Positions 8,703 to 18,100 of a DNA stretch of 62,706 nucleotides are shown here, in pieces; the first letter of the stretch is position 1; each line of letters starts with the position of its first letter. The position numbers and the translations under genes were made by a program. Source of the stretch: a bacterium (GTDB lineage: Bacteria; UBP6; UBA1177). The stretch spans positions 1-62,706 of the forward strand of contig JAFYIZ010000001.1 of assembly GCA_017538365.1 (NCBI GenBank). Reading direction: 5' to 3'. The notes beneath the pieces are model-generated. The model did no database searches. It was not told the origin of the DNA and saw nothing but the letters and a program-made list of their open reading frames with translations.

Positions 8703-9819
8703 CAAAATTTCTTCTATGCTTTTGGCGGTGCTCTTCGTTGCACTTCTGACTTCGTGTTCGGAATTCATGCTTATTCCGATCTCGATCGACTATCCTTTCG
8801 AGGAGAACAACGAAGCGAGCCCTACGACCTACAGAATCAATATCTCCGAAGGTCTCAACGGCATCGAAACAATTTTCAACAAAGAACTTAAGGTTGTTAC
8901 CGACACTCTTTTCAACGAACTGAAAATTCCTGATGCCCAGATCATGAATTATCCTCAGTTTAAGACTGACGACATACTTGATCTTATTGCCGGAAAAGTC
9001 GTTTCAAAAGAGATTGATTTCAGAACTCCAGTGGTCGATGATCTTCAGCACGAGACTATGAGTTTTTCCATTTGCGATTTCGAAGATTCCAATTTCGAAG
9101 AGAAGGACGAAGCTACGAACGCATACATGACGATTGCCAACATTTCGAGTTTCTGCGCACTCTCAGAAACTGTCAGACTTGAAGAAATTGACAGATGCAG
9201 GATCAAAGCAGATGAAACCTGTCTCCATCTTGAAGTCCGTCAGGAAAACGAATCGATGCAGATCAGAATGGCTGAACAGAAAGATCTTAAAAAGTACAAA
9301 AAATACCTCAATAAAATCTATTCGGCTACTTTGAACGAACTTACTTTCACAATCAAAAATCCGCCGAACAACGTTGCGGGAAACAATGCGTTCAGAATGA
9401 AAGCTGAACTTTATGCACAGTCTATCGACCCGTTCAGAGCTGACGGTTCTCCGTGCGTAGACGGAGATGAACTCAAACACTGCATATACAAAGGCATTGA
9501 TGAAAACGGAGTTCCTGAGGATTATTTCTCGGCTACGATAAACGATGATTCCGCGACAGACGGCACGGTTTCCGAAAAGAAAAAATATCTTATCGGTGTA
9601 TTCGAAACCGATGATGATACCTATTCTTCGGAACAGGTTATGAATCTGATCTATACTTACGAAGGCAAGGATACGCTTCAGCACGCGATCAAACACCTTG
9701 ATTTCCAGCTCGGAATAAAGAGTTACTACGTTTTTTATCCGCAGGCTATGAAGCCGGAAGGAACTCTTGAAGCAAGTATCAAAGCGAAACTGCTTTTCAA
9801 TGTTGAACCGCTTAACTAA
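8689..9819 (+). CDS. Predicted lipoprotein, function unknown
   Basis: A 376-residue protein with signal peptide and lipobox (LLTSC, Cys about residue 23), so probably membrane-anchored on the periplasmic side or outer membrane. I recognise no family. The mature part is acidic, with alternating short beta-like segments and four clustered cysteines (SSFCALSE, DRCRIKADETCLH, SICDFEDS). The gene overlaps the end of prfB by 14 nt and has GAAGGGG just upstream of its ATG, so it is translated with prfB. Lgt, the enzyme that would lipidate it, is encoded next. Confidence 0.8.
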   Translation: MKIINKISSMLLAVLFVALLTSCSEFMLIPISIDYPFEENNEASPTTYRINISEGLNGIETIFNKELKVVTDTLFNELKIPDAQIMNYPQFKTDDILDLIAGKVVSKEIDFRTPVVDDLQHETMSFSICDFEDSNFEEKDEATNAYMTIANISSFCALSETVRLEEIDRCRIKADETCLHLEVRQENESMQIRMAEQKDLKKYKKYLNKIYSATLNELTFTIKNPPNNVAGNNAFRMKAELYAQSIDPFRADGSPCVDGDELKHCIYKGIDENGVPEDYFSATINDDSATDGTVSEKKKYLIGVFETDDDTYSSEQVMNLIYTYEGKDTLQHAIKHLDFQLGIKSYYVFYPQAMKPEGTLEASIKAKLLFNVEPLN

Positions 9820-9843
9820 TTGATCTTACTGGAGTTTTTCCTA

Positions 9844-10737
9844 ATGAACAATTATATCGTCTGGAATATCGATCCGGTGATTGCCAACATAGGTCCTCTG
9901 CAGCTCAGATATTACGGAATCTTGTTTGCTTCAGCGATTCTTATCGGTTTTTATCTGGCTCGGAGAATCTACAGAAAATACGGTTTCCCTGATAAAATCG
10001 CCGACGATCTTCTGGTTTGGGGCGTTGTCGCAACGGTAATCGGTGCGCGTCTCGTCCACTGCTTTTTTTATGAGCCAACCTATTATCTGAGCAATCCGCT
10101 TGAGATTCTCAAAGTTTACAAAGGCGGAATCGCCAGCCACGGAGCGACGATCGGACTTATATTTGCAGTTATTTTTATTTCCAGAAAATACAAAGTCACC
10201 TTCACCGATCTTGCCGACGGCGTTGTTTTTCCCGGTATCATGGGAGCGACTTTCGTGCGTCTGGGCAACTTTTTCAACAGCGAAATAGTCGGCAAAATAA
10301 CGACTGTTCCGTGGGGATTCAAATTTTTGAGAAACCCTGACGATATGAAACTTGCGATAAACGCCGCGACAGGTCACTGCGACATTTCCAAGATGGAGTG
10401 CCTGATAAACTACTGGCCTGTACGTCATCCTTCGCAGCTTTACGAGGCTTTCGGCGCTTTCGTGATTCTCATTATCATGCTCACTGTTTCGTTTGTCCGC
10501 AAAGATCACAGAAAGTCCGGGCTTTACACCGCGCTTTTTCTGATCCTTTACTTCTCATTCCGTTTCTGCATAGAATTTATCAAGGAATATCAGGTGTTTG
10601 AAGAAGGTCTCACGATGGGACAGTATCTGAGTATTCCGTTTATCATTTTCGGATTTGCTGTCCTTTATTATTTCCACAAAAAGCAGCCGAGACCAGAGGC
10701 AAAATCAGATGAAAAGTCTAAAAAAACAAAGAAATAG
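9844..10737 (+). CDS. lgt: Prolipoprotein diacylglyceryl transferase
   Basis: Transfers diacylglycerol from phosphatidylglycerol to the lipobox cysteine of prolipoproteins in the inner membrane. The 297-residue protein has about seven membrane segments and the family signatures GARLVH, GGIASHGATIG, VRLGNFFNSEIVG (Lgt signature with essential Arg) and HPSQLYEAF. The ATG at 9844 is chosen over an upstream in-frame TTG because a GGAG site precedes it and the next residues NNYIVWNIDPVIANIG match family starts. The many lipoproteins in this window are its expected substrates. The C-terminal tail is Lys-rich. Confidence 0.95.
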   Translation: MNNYIVWNIDPVIANIGPLQLRYYGILFASAILIGFYLARRIYRKYGFPDKIADDLLVWGVVATVIGARLVHCFFYEPTYYLSNPLEILKVYKGGIASHGATIGLIFAVIFISRKYKVTFTDLADGVVFPGIMGATFVRLGNFFNSEIVGKITTVPWGFKFLRNPDDMKLAINAATGHCDISKMECLINYWPVRHPSQLYEAFGAFVILIIMLTVSFVRKDHRKSGLYTALFLILYFSFRFCIEFIKEYQVFEEGLTMGQYLSIPFIIFGFAVLYYFHKKQPRPEAKSDEKSKKTKK

Positions 10738-11425
10738 TCTCTTTTCTTTAGCCGGAATTGCTGTTTTTGCCTTTTTTATCCTGCTTTTTTCCGACATGCT
10801 TGCCAAACCGTTTATTCTGAAAAGCGTTGACGGCTCGTGGCTTCCGATGATCGCTCAGTCGTGGGTGGCTAAAAACGGCGGAGTTCTCGTCAAAGTTGCC
10901 GACGGGATAAAGCCGAACGATCTCAGAAGGGAAATGCTCGCCCAAATGCCAGATCTCAGTATCGAAATTCTGGGCAAAGATCTCTTTTTCCCGACTACGA
11001 CCCCCGACAGCCTTTTCGAGCTTCTTAAAAATATTGATATAGATGTCGCGGAAGCTGGCATGAGACGTCAGTCAATGGCGGAAACTTCTGAAATGTTCGT
11101 CAAAAAAAGCGGTGAAAACACCTCAAAGGACGAATACACCGAAGCGGTCGTTGAAAATGTCGTTTTTGACGAGAAAAACGAGAAGATAATTCTTACGGTG
11201 CGTATTCAGCAGCGTGCTAAAACAGGAATGTTTCCGAAGCTTTACGGAATTTACAGGATAGAGCACACATACAAAATGAAAAACGATATCGTCGATCTGA
11301 CGGATGTGAAAAATATGGCTTTCCTTCCGCTTATCACGGCTAAAAAAGGAAGCAAGATCACTTTTATTCCCGAAAAACTCGATTCGAGGATTCTGACGAT
11401 AACGCCCGATTTTAAGATTAAATAA
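10709..11425 (+). CDS. Membrane-anchored hypothetical protein
   Basis: A 238-residue protein with one N-terminal membrane segment (SLAGIAVFAFFILLFSDML) and a soluble, probably periplasmic remainder. I recognise no family. ATG at 10709 has AGAGG upstream and overlaps the 3' end of lgt by 29 nt, which suggests translational coupling. Longer in-frame starts would lie deep inside lgt. The C-terminal half (IILTVRIQQRAKTGMFPKLYGIYRIEHTY) looks beta-rich. Position between lgt and a translation GTPase does not suggest a specific role. Confidence 0.7.
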   Translation: MKSLKKQRNSLFSLAGIAVFAFFILLFSDMLAKPFILKSVDGSWLPMIAQSWVAKNGGVLVKVADGIKPNDLRREMLAQMPDLSIEILGKDLFFPTTTPDSLFELLKNIDIDVAEAGMRRQSMAETSEMFVKKSGENTSKDEYTEAVVENVVFDEKNEKIILTVRIQQRAKTGMFPKLYGIYRIEHTYKMKNDIVDLTDVKNMAFLPLITAKKGSKITFIPEKLDSRILTITPDFKIK

Positions 11426-11456
11426 TCTTTAACAATAATTTCAGAGGTGAAAAAGA

Positions 11457-12479
11457 ATGAAAGCTGCACTAATCGGTTTGCCGTTTTCAGGAAAGAGCAC
11501 TGTTTTTCAGGCTTTGACAGGTATCGAGAGCGGCAAAAAAGAGGAAACTGTCGGAACAATCAAAGTTCCTGATGAAAGAATCGACAAACTTTCAGAAATA
11601 TACAACCCGAAAAAGAAAACTTACAGCGAGTTCGTTCTCAGCGACTACACTGTGCCGCCGTCAAAAGAGAGCGCTCTTCCGGCGAAAGTCAAAAATCTGA
11701 TACAGAAGTCCGATCTCTTGATTATGACGCTCAGAAATTTCGATTCGCTTATGACTTCCGATCCGTCCGATCCGGCTCTTGAATACAAAAAAATCAAGGA
11801 AGATATGATACTTACAGATTTCGTAGTGATCGAAAAAAGGCTCGAGCGCGAAATGAAGGAAAAGAAAAATCCGCCTGAGCTCAAAGTGCTCCAGAGGCTG
11901 CGCGATGTTTTCGAAAGCGGTGAATTTCCTTCTGCCGACACTGTTTCGCCGGAAGAAGCGGAACTTATCGCAAACTACAACTTCCTTTCGCTGAAAAAAA
12001 TGATCGTTCTCGTCAATCAGCCGGAAGGTGAGCAGAATGTTCCGGAAGCTCTCGCCAAACAGCTCGAAGCAGACGGAATTTCGTGTTTCTGCGTCAGTGC
12101 ACCGCTTGAAGTCGAACTTTCCGAGCTAGCTCCCGAGGAACAGCTTGAATTTTTAAAAGACTACGGTCTTTCGGAAAGCGCATCTGTCCGCTTCATAAAA
12201 AGCGCTTATGCGGCTTTAGGACTTATTTCCTTCCTTACTGCGGGAAGTGACGAAGTCCGGGCTTGGCCTATCAAAAACGGAACTCCGGCTCTTTACGCCG
12301 CAGGAAAGATCCACTCCGACATCCAGCGCGGTTTCATCCGTGCCGAAGTCGTTCACTTTGACGATTTCATCAAATACGGAAGCGAGGCCGAGTGCAAAAA
12401 AGCTGCGGCTTACAGGCTGGAAGGAAAGGAGTACGTCGTTAAAGACGGCGATATTATCAATTTCAGATTCAATGTTTAG
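11457..12479 (+). CDS. YchF/Obg-family GTPase-like protein (divergent)
   Basis: A TRAFAC-class P-loop protein of 340 residues. The Walker A is GLPFSGKST at residues 7-15, where canonical YchF has GLPNVGKST. The C-terminus carries a TGS domain (VRAWPIKNGTPALYAAGKIHSDI...FIRAEVVHFDDF...EGKEYVVKDGDIINFRFN), as in YchF/Ola1, which binds nucleotides and ribosomes. The G4 position is LVNQPE rather than NKxD; YchF proteins characteristically depart there and can prefer ATP. The sequence differs enough from YchF for a paralogue to be possible. GAGGTG precedes the ATG. def follows 8 nt after the stop, consistent with a ribosome-related role. Confidence 0.82.
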   Translation: MKAALIGLPFSGKSTVFQALTGIESGKKEETVGTIKVPDERIDKLSEIYNPKKKTYSEFVLSDYTVPPSKESALPAKVKNLIQKSDLLIMTLRNFDSLMTSDPSDPALEYKKIKEDMILTDFVVIEKRLEREMKEKKNPPELKVLQRLRDVFESGEFPSADTVSPEEAELIANYNFLSLKKMIVLVNQPEGEQNVPEALAKQLEADGISCFCVSAPLEVELSELAPEEQLEFLKDYGLSESASVRFIKSAYAALGLISFLTAGSDEVRAWPIKNGTPALYAAGKIHSDIQRGFIRAEVVHFDDFIKYGSEAECKKAAAYRLEGKEYVVKDGDIINFRFNV

Positions 12480-12487
12480 GAGAAATC

Positions 12488-13078
12488 ATGGCGCTTCTGC
12501 ATATTTCGACTGTCGGTGACAAAGTTCTGCGTGAAAAGGCGAAACCGGTCACCGAATTCAACGATGAACTCAAAGAACTTGCAGACAACATGGCTGAAAC
12601 GATGCGCGCGGCCGACGGCTTGGGAATCGCCGGACCTCAGGTCGGTGTTTCGCTTCGTATTTTTGTCATAGATTTCGGCTATCTGGATTTTGTAAAAGCC
12701 GAAGAAAACGGAGAGAAACCGAAAAGCGCGGAATTCCGTCCGGTCGCTTTCATAAATCCTGAAATTACCGAAAAAGAAGGGAAAATCGTCTACGGCGAAG
12801 GGTGTCTCAGCGTTCCCAGGTACAATGCCGATGTCGAGCGGGCTGAAACTATCGTCTGCAAATATTTCGATGTTGATGGGCGTCCGCAGGAAATCAAAGT
12901 GAGCGGGCTTCCGGCAGTCGCGATCCAGCATGAAAACGACCACTTGGAAGGGATTCTTTTCATTGATAAGATCAGTTCCCTCAAACGCGGTATCGCTCTC
13001 AAAAAAGTCAAAAAATTTCTCGGTGCGGTGCGTGAAAACGGCTCAAAAACCGAAACCGCGCTTTACGGAAAGCAATAA
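12488..13078 (+). CDS. def: Peptide deformylase
   Basis: Removes the N-formyl group from nascent proteins at the ribosome exit. All three active-site motifs are present: GLGIAGPQVG (motif 1, with Gly where many enzymes have Ala), EGCLS (metal-binding Cys) and QHENDHLEG (metal-binding His pair with catalytic Glu). At 196 residues it is slightly longer than E. coli Def, with an insertion after motif 1 and a C-terminal extension. AGGAG precedes the ATG. It sits between the YchF-like gene and an MMPL exporter in one operon. Confidence 0.95.
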   Translation: MALLHISTVGDKVLREKAKPVTEFNDELKELADNMAETMRAADGLGIAGPQVGVSLRIFVIDFGYLDFVKAEENGEKPKSAEFRPVAFINPEITEKEGKIVYGEGCLSVPRYNADVERAETIVCKYFDVDGRPQEIKVSGLPAVAIQHENDHLEGILFIDKISSLKRGIALKKVKKFLGAVRENGSKTETALYGKQ

Positions 13079-13093
13079 GAATAAGAGGTCCTT

Positions 13094-15544
13094 TTGAAAA
13101 ATTTCTACAAAAAATTCATCGGTTTTTCGGCAAAACACACCTATTTTATGGTGATCTGCCTTGTTGCAGTCATGGTGTGCGAGCTCTTTTATCTCAAGCA
13201 CAACCTCAAGATCGACACCGATCTGCGCGCCCTTTTCAAAGGTGCGAACGAAACTGTCATCGAGCTTGAAAAAATGGAGAACATCGTCGGAAGCTATTCG
13301 ACGGTTCTTGTCGTTGCCCACTCTGCAGATCGTGAGAAAAACATCGAAGCGCTGCGTCAGATAAAGGCGAAGATAGACGGAGACCCGCTTGTCAGGTTCA
13401 TCGAATTTGACCGCGATGTCGAGTATCTTGAGAAAAACGCCCTTCTTTTCGCAACTGTAGACGAGCTCCAGAAAATAAAGGATGAGATCAGCGGCGAGAT
13501 CGCAAAAGCTGTAAAAAGAGAGCTCACTCTTGGTGAAAATCAGGAGGAAAACGACTCGAAATCTGACGAAAACACGGAAGGATCGACCGATCTTACCTCA
13601 AAAATGGATGAGGTCCTGAAAAGAGCTGAGGATTACCGCGTAAAATATAAAATGGACAAGTTCTTCGAAGCCGAGAAGGGGACTTATGTGGCGATGAAAG
13701 TGCGTCCGGCGGGAGGAGAAACCAATGTCGCCGACAGCAAAAAAATCGTCGATCTGCTTGAAAAGGCGATTGCCGAAGTTCAGCCTGAAAAATTGGGCGT
13801 TGAAGTCGAAGCTGGCGGGCTTTTCCGCAACAAACTGCGTGAAATGACTGCGATTTACAACGATGTCTTTTCGACTCTGGCTATCTGCATAATTCTCCTT
13901 TCGCTTACGATAATTTTCTATTTCCGCTCGGTAAAGGCGCTTTTCATCGTCTTCTTTCCGCTTTCAGTCGGAGTGCTCAGCGCGATTTCTGCGATGCAGT
14001 TCTTTGTCGGCGGATTCAATATCATTTCGGCGTTTTCATTCACGATCCTCTACGGTCTGGGAATCGACTTTTCGATCCATCTGCTCGGCCGTTTCAGCGA
14101 ACAGGCGGCAAAAACCGATAGCACCGAAGAGGCTCTCAAACTTTCGCTGCCAAACACGATACCTTCGATTTTTTCAGGTGCGATAACGACTGTTGCGGCG
14201 TTTTTCTCGCTTATAATGATCGATTTCAAAGGTTTTTCCGATTTCGGTCTGGCGGCGGCTCTCGGTGTTTCGACCTCTTTTATCGCGATAATGATATTCT
14301 TTCCTGCCGTCGTTTTTCTTTTCGACAGATTCGGCAAACTGAAGATCAAGGCGAGAACGACCGATTTCCTCGCTTCGGTTTTTATCCGTTTTTCAAAAAA
14401 ACCGGCACTTGTCACCGCGATTTTCCTTGTTATAACGGTAATTGCGGCGGTTTCTGTCAAATTCGGCTCCATAGAATACAATTTCGACAACCTCAGTTTT
14501 CCCGGCAAATACGACGATACGATAACGAACCACTATGTTTCGGCTCAGAAAAAGGAGAAAACAGACGTTCTTTCGACGGGGCTTCCTTCATTCATTGTAA
14601 CTGCTTCAGCTGAAGAGACCGAGGATGCGACGAGAGTCCTCACAAAAATGAAAAAAGAAAAATCGACTTCGATAGAGTTGAAGGATCTGATCTCTATCTA
14701 CACTTTCCTTCCTGAAGATCAGGAAGAGAAGATCAAAATAATCAAAAGCATCAAAAGGATGATAGAAAGAAAAATCAACCTCTTCAGTGAGGCTGAAATC
14801 GAGAAATTCAATAAAGAATTCAAGCCTTTTCTCGAAGTCGATTCAGTCATGGAGCGCGAAAAACTTCCCGACTGGATAACCGACAAGCTTTCACTCAAAG
14901 ACGGCTCTTCAGACCGATTCATCATGGTCGCTTTAGGCGGCAACAAATCGAATGTGGAAGACGTTATGCGCATAAAGAACGAGTTCGGCACTATTCACGG
15001 AAACATTAACGATTACAAGCTGTTGGGTTCGTATATGCTGCTCGGTGAAATTAAAAAAGTCATAGACATACACGTTCCCTTGGCTATAGTTTTCGCATTC
15101 TGCTCGGTATTTATCGTGCTCTTTCTGCTTTACAGATCGTTCGTCAATGCTTTCGTCGTCTTTCTTCCGCTCGCAGCCGGCATTCTGTGGATGATCCTTG
15201 TTGCTGTTTGCTGCGGAATAAAGTTCAATGTTTTCAATATGATAATCATCCCGACAGTCATCGGAACAGGCATAGATTCGGCAATACACATCTACTACCG
15301 CTACCGCTCATCGGCAGATTCGATGATCGAAAACCTCAAAAATACCGGCGGATCGGTCTTCTATTCATCTCTTACGACTCTTGTCGGCTTCGGCAGCGTC
15401 GCCCTTGCAAAGCATAAAGGACTGCAGTCCATCGGAATCATGGCTTCGATCGGAATAGTCATGGTCACTTTAGTCAACCTCGTTTTCTTCCCGGTCATCA
15501 TCAAGTGGATCGAAGATCTCAGAAAGGGCAGGAACATTTCCTGA
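13094..15544 (+). CDS. RND/MMPL-family exporter
   Basis: An 816-residue inner-membrane protein with the MMPL/RND duplication. Each half has one membrane segment, a large periplasmic loop and a five-to-six-helix bundle. The repeated core motif appears as YGLGIDFSIHLLGRF in the first half and IGTGIDSAIHIYYRY in the second. Such proteins export lipids or other hydrophobic molecules by proton antiport. Translation starts at TTG (13094) with AGAGGT upstream. It ends the operon begun at 6746. A second, unrelated-looking MMPL protein is at 57163-59526. The substrate cannot be inferred. Confidence 0.85.
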   Translation: MKNFYKKFIGFSAKHTYFMVICLVAVMVCELFYLKHNLKIDTDLRALFKGANETVIELEKMENIVGSYSTVLVVAHSADREKNIEALRQIKAKIDGDPLVRFIEFDRDVEYLEKNALLFATVDELQKIKDEISGEIAKAVKRELTLGENQEENDSKSDENTEGSTDLTSKMDEVLKRAEDYRVKYKMDKFFEAEKGTYVAMKVRPAGGETNVADSKKIVDLLEKAIAEVQPEKLGVEVEAGGLFRNKLREMTAIYNDVFSTLAICIILLSLTIIFYFRSVKALFIVFFPLSVGVLSAISAMQFFVGGFNIISAFSFTILYGLGIDFSIHLLGRFSEQAAKTDSTEEALKLSLPNTIPSIFSGAITTVAAFFSLIMIDFKGFSDFGLAAALGVSTSFIAIMIFFPAVVFLFDRFGKLKIKARTTDFLASVFIRFSKKPALVTAIFLVITVIAAVSVKFGSIEYNFDNLSFPGKYDDTITNHYVSAQKKEKTDVLSTGLPSFIVTASAEETEDATRVLTKMKKEKSTSIELKDLISIYTFLPEDQEEKIKIIKSIKRMIERKINLFSEAEIEKFNKEFKPFLEVDSVMEREKLPDWITDKLSLKDGSSDRFIMVALGGNKSNVEDVMRIKNEFGTIHGNINDYKLLGSYMLLGEIKKVIDIHVPLAIVFAFCSVFIVLFLLYRSFVNAFVVFLPLAAGILWMILVAVCCGIKFNVFNMIIIPTVIGTGIDSAIHIYYRYRSSADSMIENLKNTGGSVFYSSLTTLVGFGSVALAKHKGLQSIGIMASIGIVMVTLVNLVFFPVIIKWIEDLRKGRNIS

Positions 15545-15731
15545 AACGTCTGCTATATCGTTTGTGAAACCGTGCGCTGATTGGCTTTGCGGATAAATGG
15601 ACTTTTTATTTGCTGTTTAGATATTTCTTTAGATATATTTTTAATAAATTTCTTAAAATATAAAAATAAAACTTGATTTGTTGCAAGAATTGTTGTTTTG
15701 TGTTTCGTAATGTTTTTCTTTGAGATTTAAA

Positions 15732-16607
15732 ATGACAAACGAAATTTTGCCACAGAGAGTTGATATAGAAAACAAGATTTTAATAATCAGAGGGCAACAA
15801 GTTATAATTGACAGGGATCTTGCCAGATTCTATGGAGTAGGAACAAAAGTCTTGAATCAGGCTGTTAAGAGAAATATCGAAAGATTTCCAGAAGAGTTTT
15901 GTTTTCAACTGAATAAAGAGGAATTTGAAAATTGGAAGTCACAATTTGTGACCTCCAATTCTGATAAAATGGGCTTGCGCCGACCTCCTTATGCCTTTAC
16001 GGAACAGGGTGTTGCAATGCTTTCTGCAGTCTTGAAAAGTGATACGGCAATTGCTGCCAGCATCCAGATTATGCATGCATTTGTATTCATGCGCCGCTTT
16101 TTGCAAAATAATTCCAAGATTTTTGTTGAAATAGATTCAATAAAAAGACACCAGGTCGAATCCGACAAACGCATTGACGAACTTTTTGACAGAATGGACA
16201 GATACAAAATCGAAGATAAGCAGGGTATTTTCTTTCAAGGTCAGATTTTTGATGCTTACGCAAAGTTTGAATCGTTCATTCAAAGTGCTGAAAAAGAAAT
16301 CGTCCTGATTGACAACTACATTGATCTTTCGGTTTTGGAACGCTTTTCAAAAAAGCAGAAAGATGTAAAAGTCACGATTTACACAGATCCGAAAACAAAA
16401 CTAAACGAGCAGGATGTTCAGAAATTCAATGAACAATATCCGCAGCTTACACTAAAACACTCTTCAAAAGCACACGACCGTTTTCTGATAATTGATAACA
16501 ATACGCTTTATCACATAGGCGCATCGTTAAAAGATCTCGGCAAAAAATGTTTCGCATTCGAGGTGTTGGATTCGGCTTGGATAAAAGAGATTTTGAAGAA
16601 TTTGTGA
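15732..16607 (+). CDS. ORF6N-domain protein with PLD-like C-terminal part
   Basis: A 291-residue protein. The N-terminal about 90 residues match the ORF6N family, DNA-binding modules common on phages and mobile elements (IIRGQQVIIDRDLARFYGV, LNQAVKRNIERFPEEF, YAFTEQGVAMLSAVL). The C-terminal part (about 150-291) has KAHDRFLIID, which fits H-x-[K/R]-x4-D of phospholipase D-like nucleases, with GASLKDLGKK where PLD proteins have a G-S/A motif. The gene and its upstream region (15545-15731) are visibly AT-rich compared with neighbours. Inverted repeats follow it. These features suggest horizontal acquisition. I see no strong ribosome-binding site before the ATG. Confidence 0.8.
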   Translation: MTNEILPQRVDIENKILIIRGQQVIIDRDLARFYGVGTKVLNQAVKRNIERFPEEFCFQLNKEEFENWKSQFVTSNSDKMGLRRPPYAFTEQGVAMLSAVLKSDTAIAASIQIMHAFVFMRRFLQNNSKIFVEIDSIKRHQVESDKRIDELFDRMDRYKIEDKQGIFFQGQIFDAYAKFESFIQSAEKEIVLIDNYIDLSVLERFSKKQKDVKVTIYTDPKTKLNEQDVQKFNEQYPQLTLKHSSKAHDRFLIIDNNTLYHIGASLKDLGKKCFAFEVLDSAWIKEILKNL

Positions 16608-16628
16608 AACCTCTGGGAGCGCAATCGA

Positions 16629-16685
16629 GTCATGTTGAGCTTTGGCGAAACATCTCTGAGATTCTTCGCTCACGCTCAGAATGAC
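16629..16685. repeat. Dispersed inverted-repeat element (GTCATGTTGAGC...GCTCAGAATGAC)
   Basis: The 12-nt arms GTCATGTTGAGC (16629-16640) and GCTCAGAATGAC (16674-16685) are inverted repeats with two mismatches. The interior contains ACATCTCTGAGATTCTTCGC. This closely resembles a non-coding dispersed repeat seen between genes in many unrelated bacteria. It can fold as a long hairpin between the ORF6N gene and the convergent transporter gene. Confidence 0.6.
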
Positions 16686-16693
16686 GGTCATTT

Positions 16694-16733
16694 TCCCTCG
16701 CCACATTGGAGAGGGGAATAAAAGGGGTGAGGT
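16694..16733. repeat. Short dispersed repeat (CCCTC...GAGGGG...GGGGTGAGG)
   Basis: CCCTC at 16696 and GAGGGG at 16711 form a short inverted repeat, followed by AAAAGGGGTGAGG. The layout resembles common intergenic repeats of the CCCTCTCC...GGAGAGGG...GGGTGAGG kind. It abuts the transporter stop codon and may contribute to transcript ends. Confidence 0.4.
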
Positions 16734-18044
16734 TTAGAAGAGTCCGATTTCTTTAAGGAAAACTACAAGAAGGAGCAGGGGAGAAACATATTTCGCGGCG
16801 AAAAGGAGCGTTTTCGTGACGGCAGAAGAGCCGATTTCTTTGTATTTGCTTTCGGTTTTTATTGCCCAGCCGAAAACGAGTGCGGTGCAGAGGCCGCCTA
16901 ACGGAAGCATGTAGCAGGAAGCGATCTTGTCAAAAAGGTCGAGGAAAGGTGTTCCTGCGACATTCCATGATGATACTGCTGAAAAGATCCCGAGGAGCCA
17001 GATAAGTGTTCCCATGAAGATAATCGCCTTTATTCTCGAGCACTTGTATTCGTCAGTGACAAATGAGACCGCGACTTCGAGGAGGGATATCGCACTTGTT
17101 ATTGCGGCAAAAAGAACGAGGGAGAAAAAGAGCAGCGCGACAAAGTGTCCGCCCGGCATTTTCGAGAAAAGGACGGGAAGTGTTTTGAAAATGAGTCCCG
17201 GACCTGCGCTCGGCTCAAGATTGTTTGTGAAAACTATCGGAAAGATGACGATCCCGGCAAGAAACGCGATAAGGGTGTCGATCGAAGCGATCTGAACTGC
17301 CGATTTTGTGATGTTTACGTCGCCTTTGAGGTAGCTTCCGTAGGTTATCATTGCACCCATTCCGAGTGAAAGGGTGAAAAACGATGTGCCGAGAGCTTCA
17401 AGGAATGAACCGCCTGTCACTTTTGAAAAATCGGGGTAGGTGAGGAAGTGCCACGCATCTTTCATTCCCTCCAGAGTCATCGAGTAGCAGACAAGAACAA
17501 GAAGAAGGAGTCCGAGAAGAGGCATAAGGATCTTGCTTGCCTTTTCGATTCCCTGACGGACGCCTTTAACTAAAATCAGCATTACTGTGACCATGACGAA
17601 AGTGTGCCATGCGATATTGAGCCAGGGTGTGGCGTTCAAGTGGCTGAAAATTTCGCTGATCTCGGTTTCGGTTCCCGAAAATCCGCGGAAAGAGAGCATG
17701 AGATAGTGACATATCCAGCCTGTAATTACTGAATAATACGAAAGAATTATGATACCGCACAAAACTCCTGCGTATCCGATGAGTGAAAAAGGAATCTTGC
17801 CTTTCTGGAAAAACCGCAGTGCACCGACAGGGTTGAGCTGGCTCTTTTTTCCGATATAGATTTCAGCCATAAGTATCGGAATTCCCACAAGAATTATGCA
17901 TGCCAGATAGATGAGGATGAATGCGCTGCCGCCGTTTTTACCTACGACATAAGGGAATTTCCAGATGTTTCCCAAGCCGACTGCGCTGCCGACAGCCGCT
18001 AAAATAAAACCGAGTTTGTTTCCCCAGTGATCTCTTGAAGACAT
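16734..18044 (-). CDS. Sodium-dependent transporter, NSS/SNF family
   Basis: A Na+-coupled symporter of amino acids or related solutes in the inner membrane. It starts RDHWGNKLGFILAAVGSAVG and contains GNIWKFPYVVGKNGG, the bacterial NSS/LeuT signature in TM1. About eleven hydrophobic segments span 436 residues, the usual length. GGAGGAACG precedes the ATG at 18044. It lies 56 nt downstream of rnpB on the same strand and may be reached by readthrough from it; no clear promoter of its own is visible. The substrate cannot be assigned. Confidence 0.93.
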   Translation of the reverse strand: MSSRDHWGNKLGFILAAVGSAVGLGNIWKFPYVVGKNGGSAFILIYLACIILVGIPILMAEIYIGKKSQLNPVGALRFFQKGKIPFSLIGYAGVLCGIIILSYYSVITGWICHYLMLSFRGFSGTETEISEIFSHLNATPWLNIAWHTFVMVTVMLILVKGVRQGIEKASKILMPLLGLLLLVLVCYSMTLEGMKDAWHFLTYPDFSKVTGGSFLEALGTSFFTLSLGMGAMITYGSYLKGDVNITKSAVQIASIDTLIAFLAGIVIFPIVFTNNLEPSAGPGLIFKTLPVLFSKMPGGHFVALLFFSLVLFAAITSAISLLEVAVSFVTDEYKCSRIKAIIFMGTLIWLLGIFSAVSSWNVAGTPFLDLFDKIASCYMLPLGGLCTALVFGWAIKTESKYKEIGSSAVTKTLLFAAKYVSPLLLLVVFLKEIGLF

Positions 18045-18100
18045 CGTTCCTCCGTTTTTATGTGTCTGCGGTTGAATGAACTTTTCGGGAAAAAGTGGAG

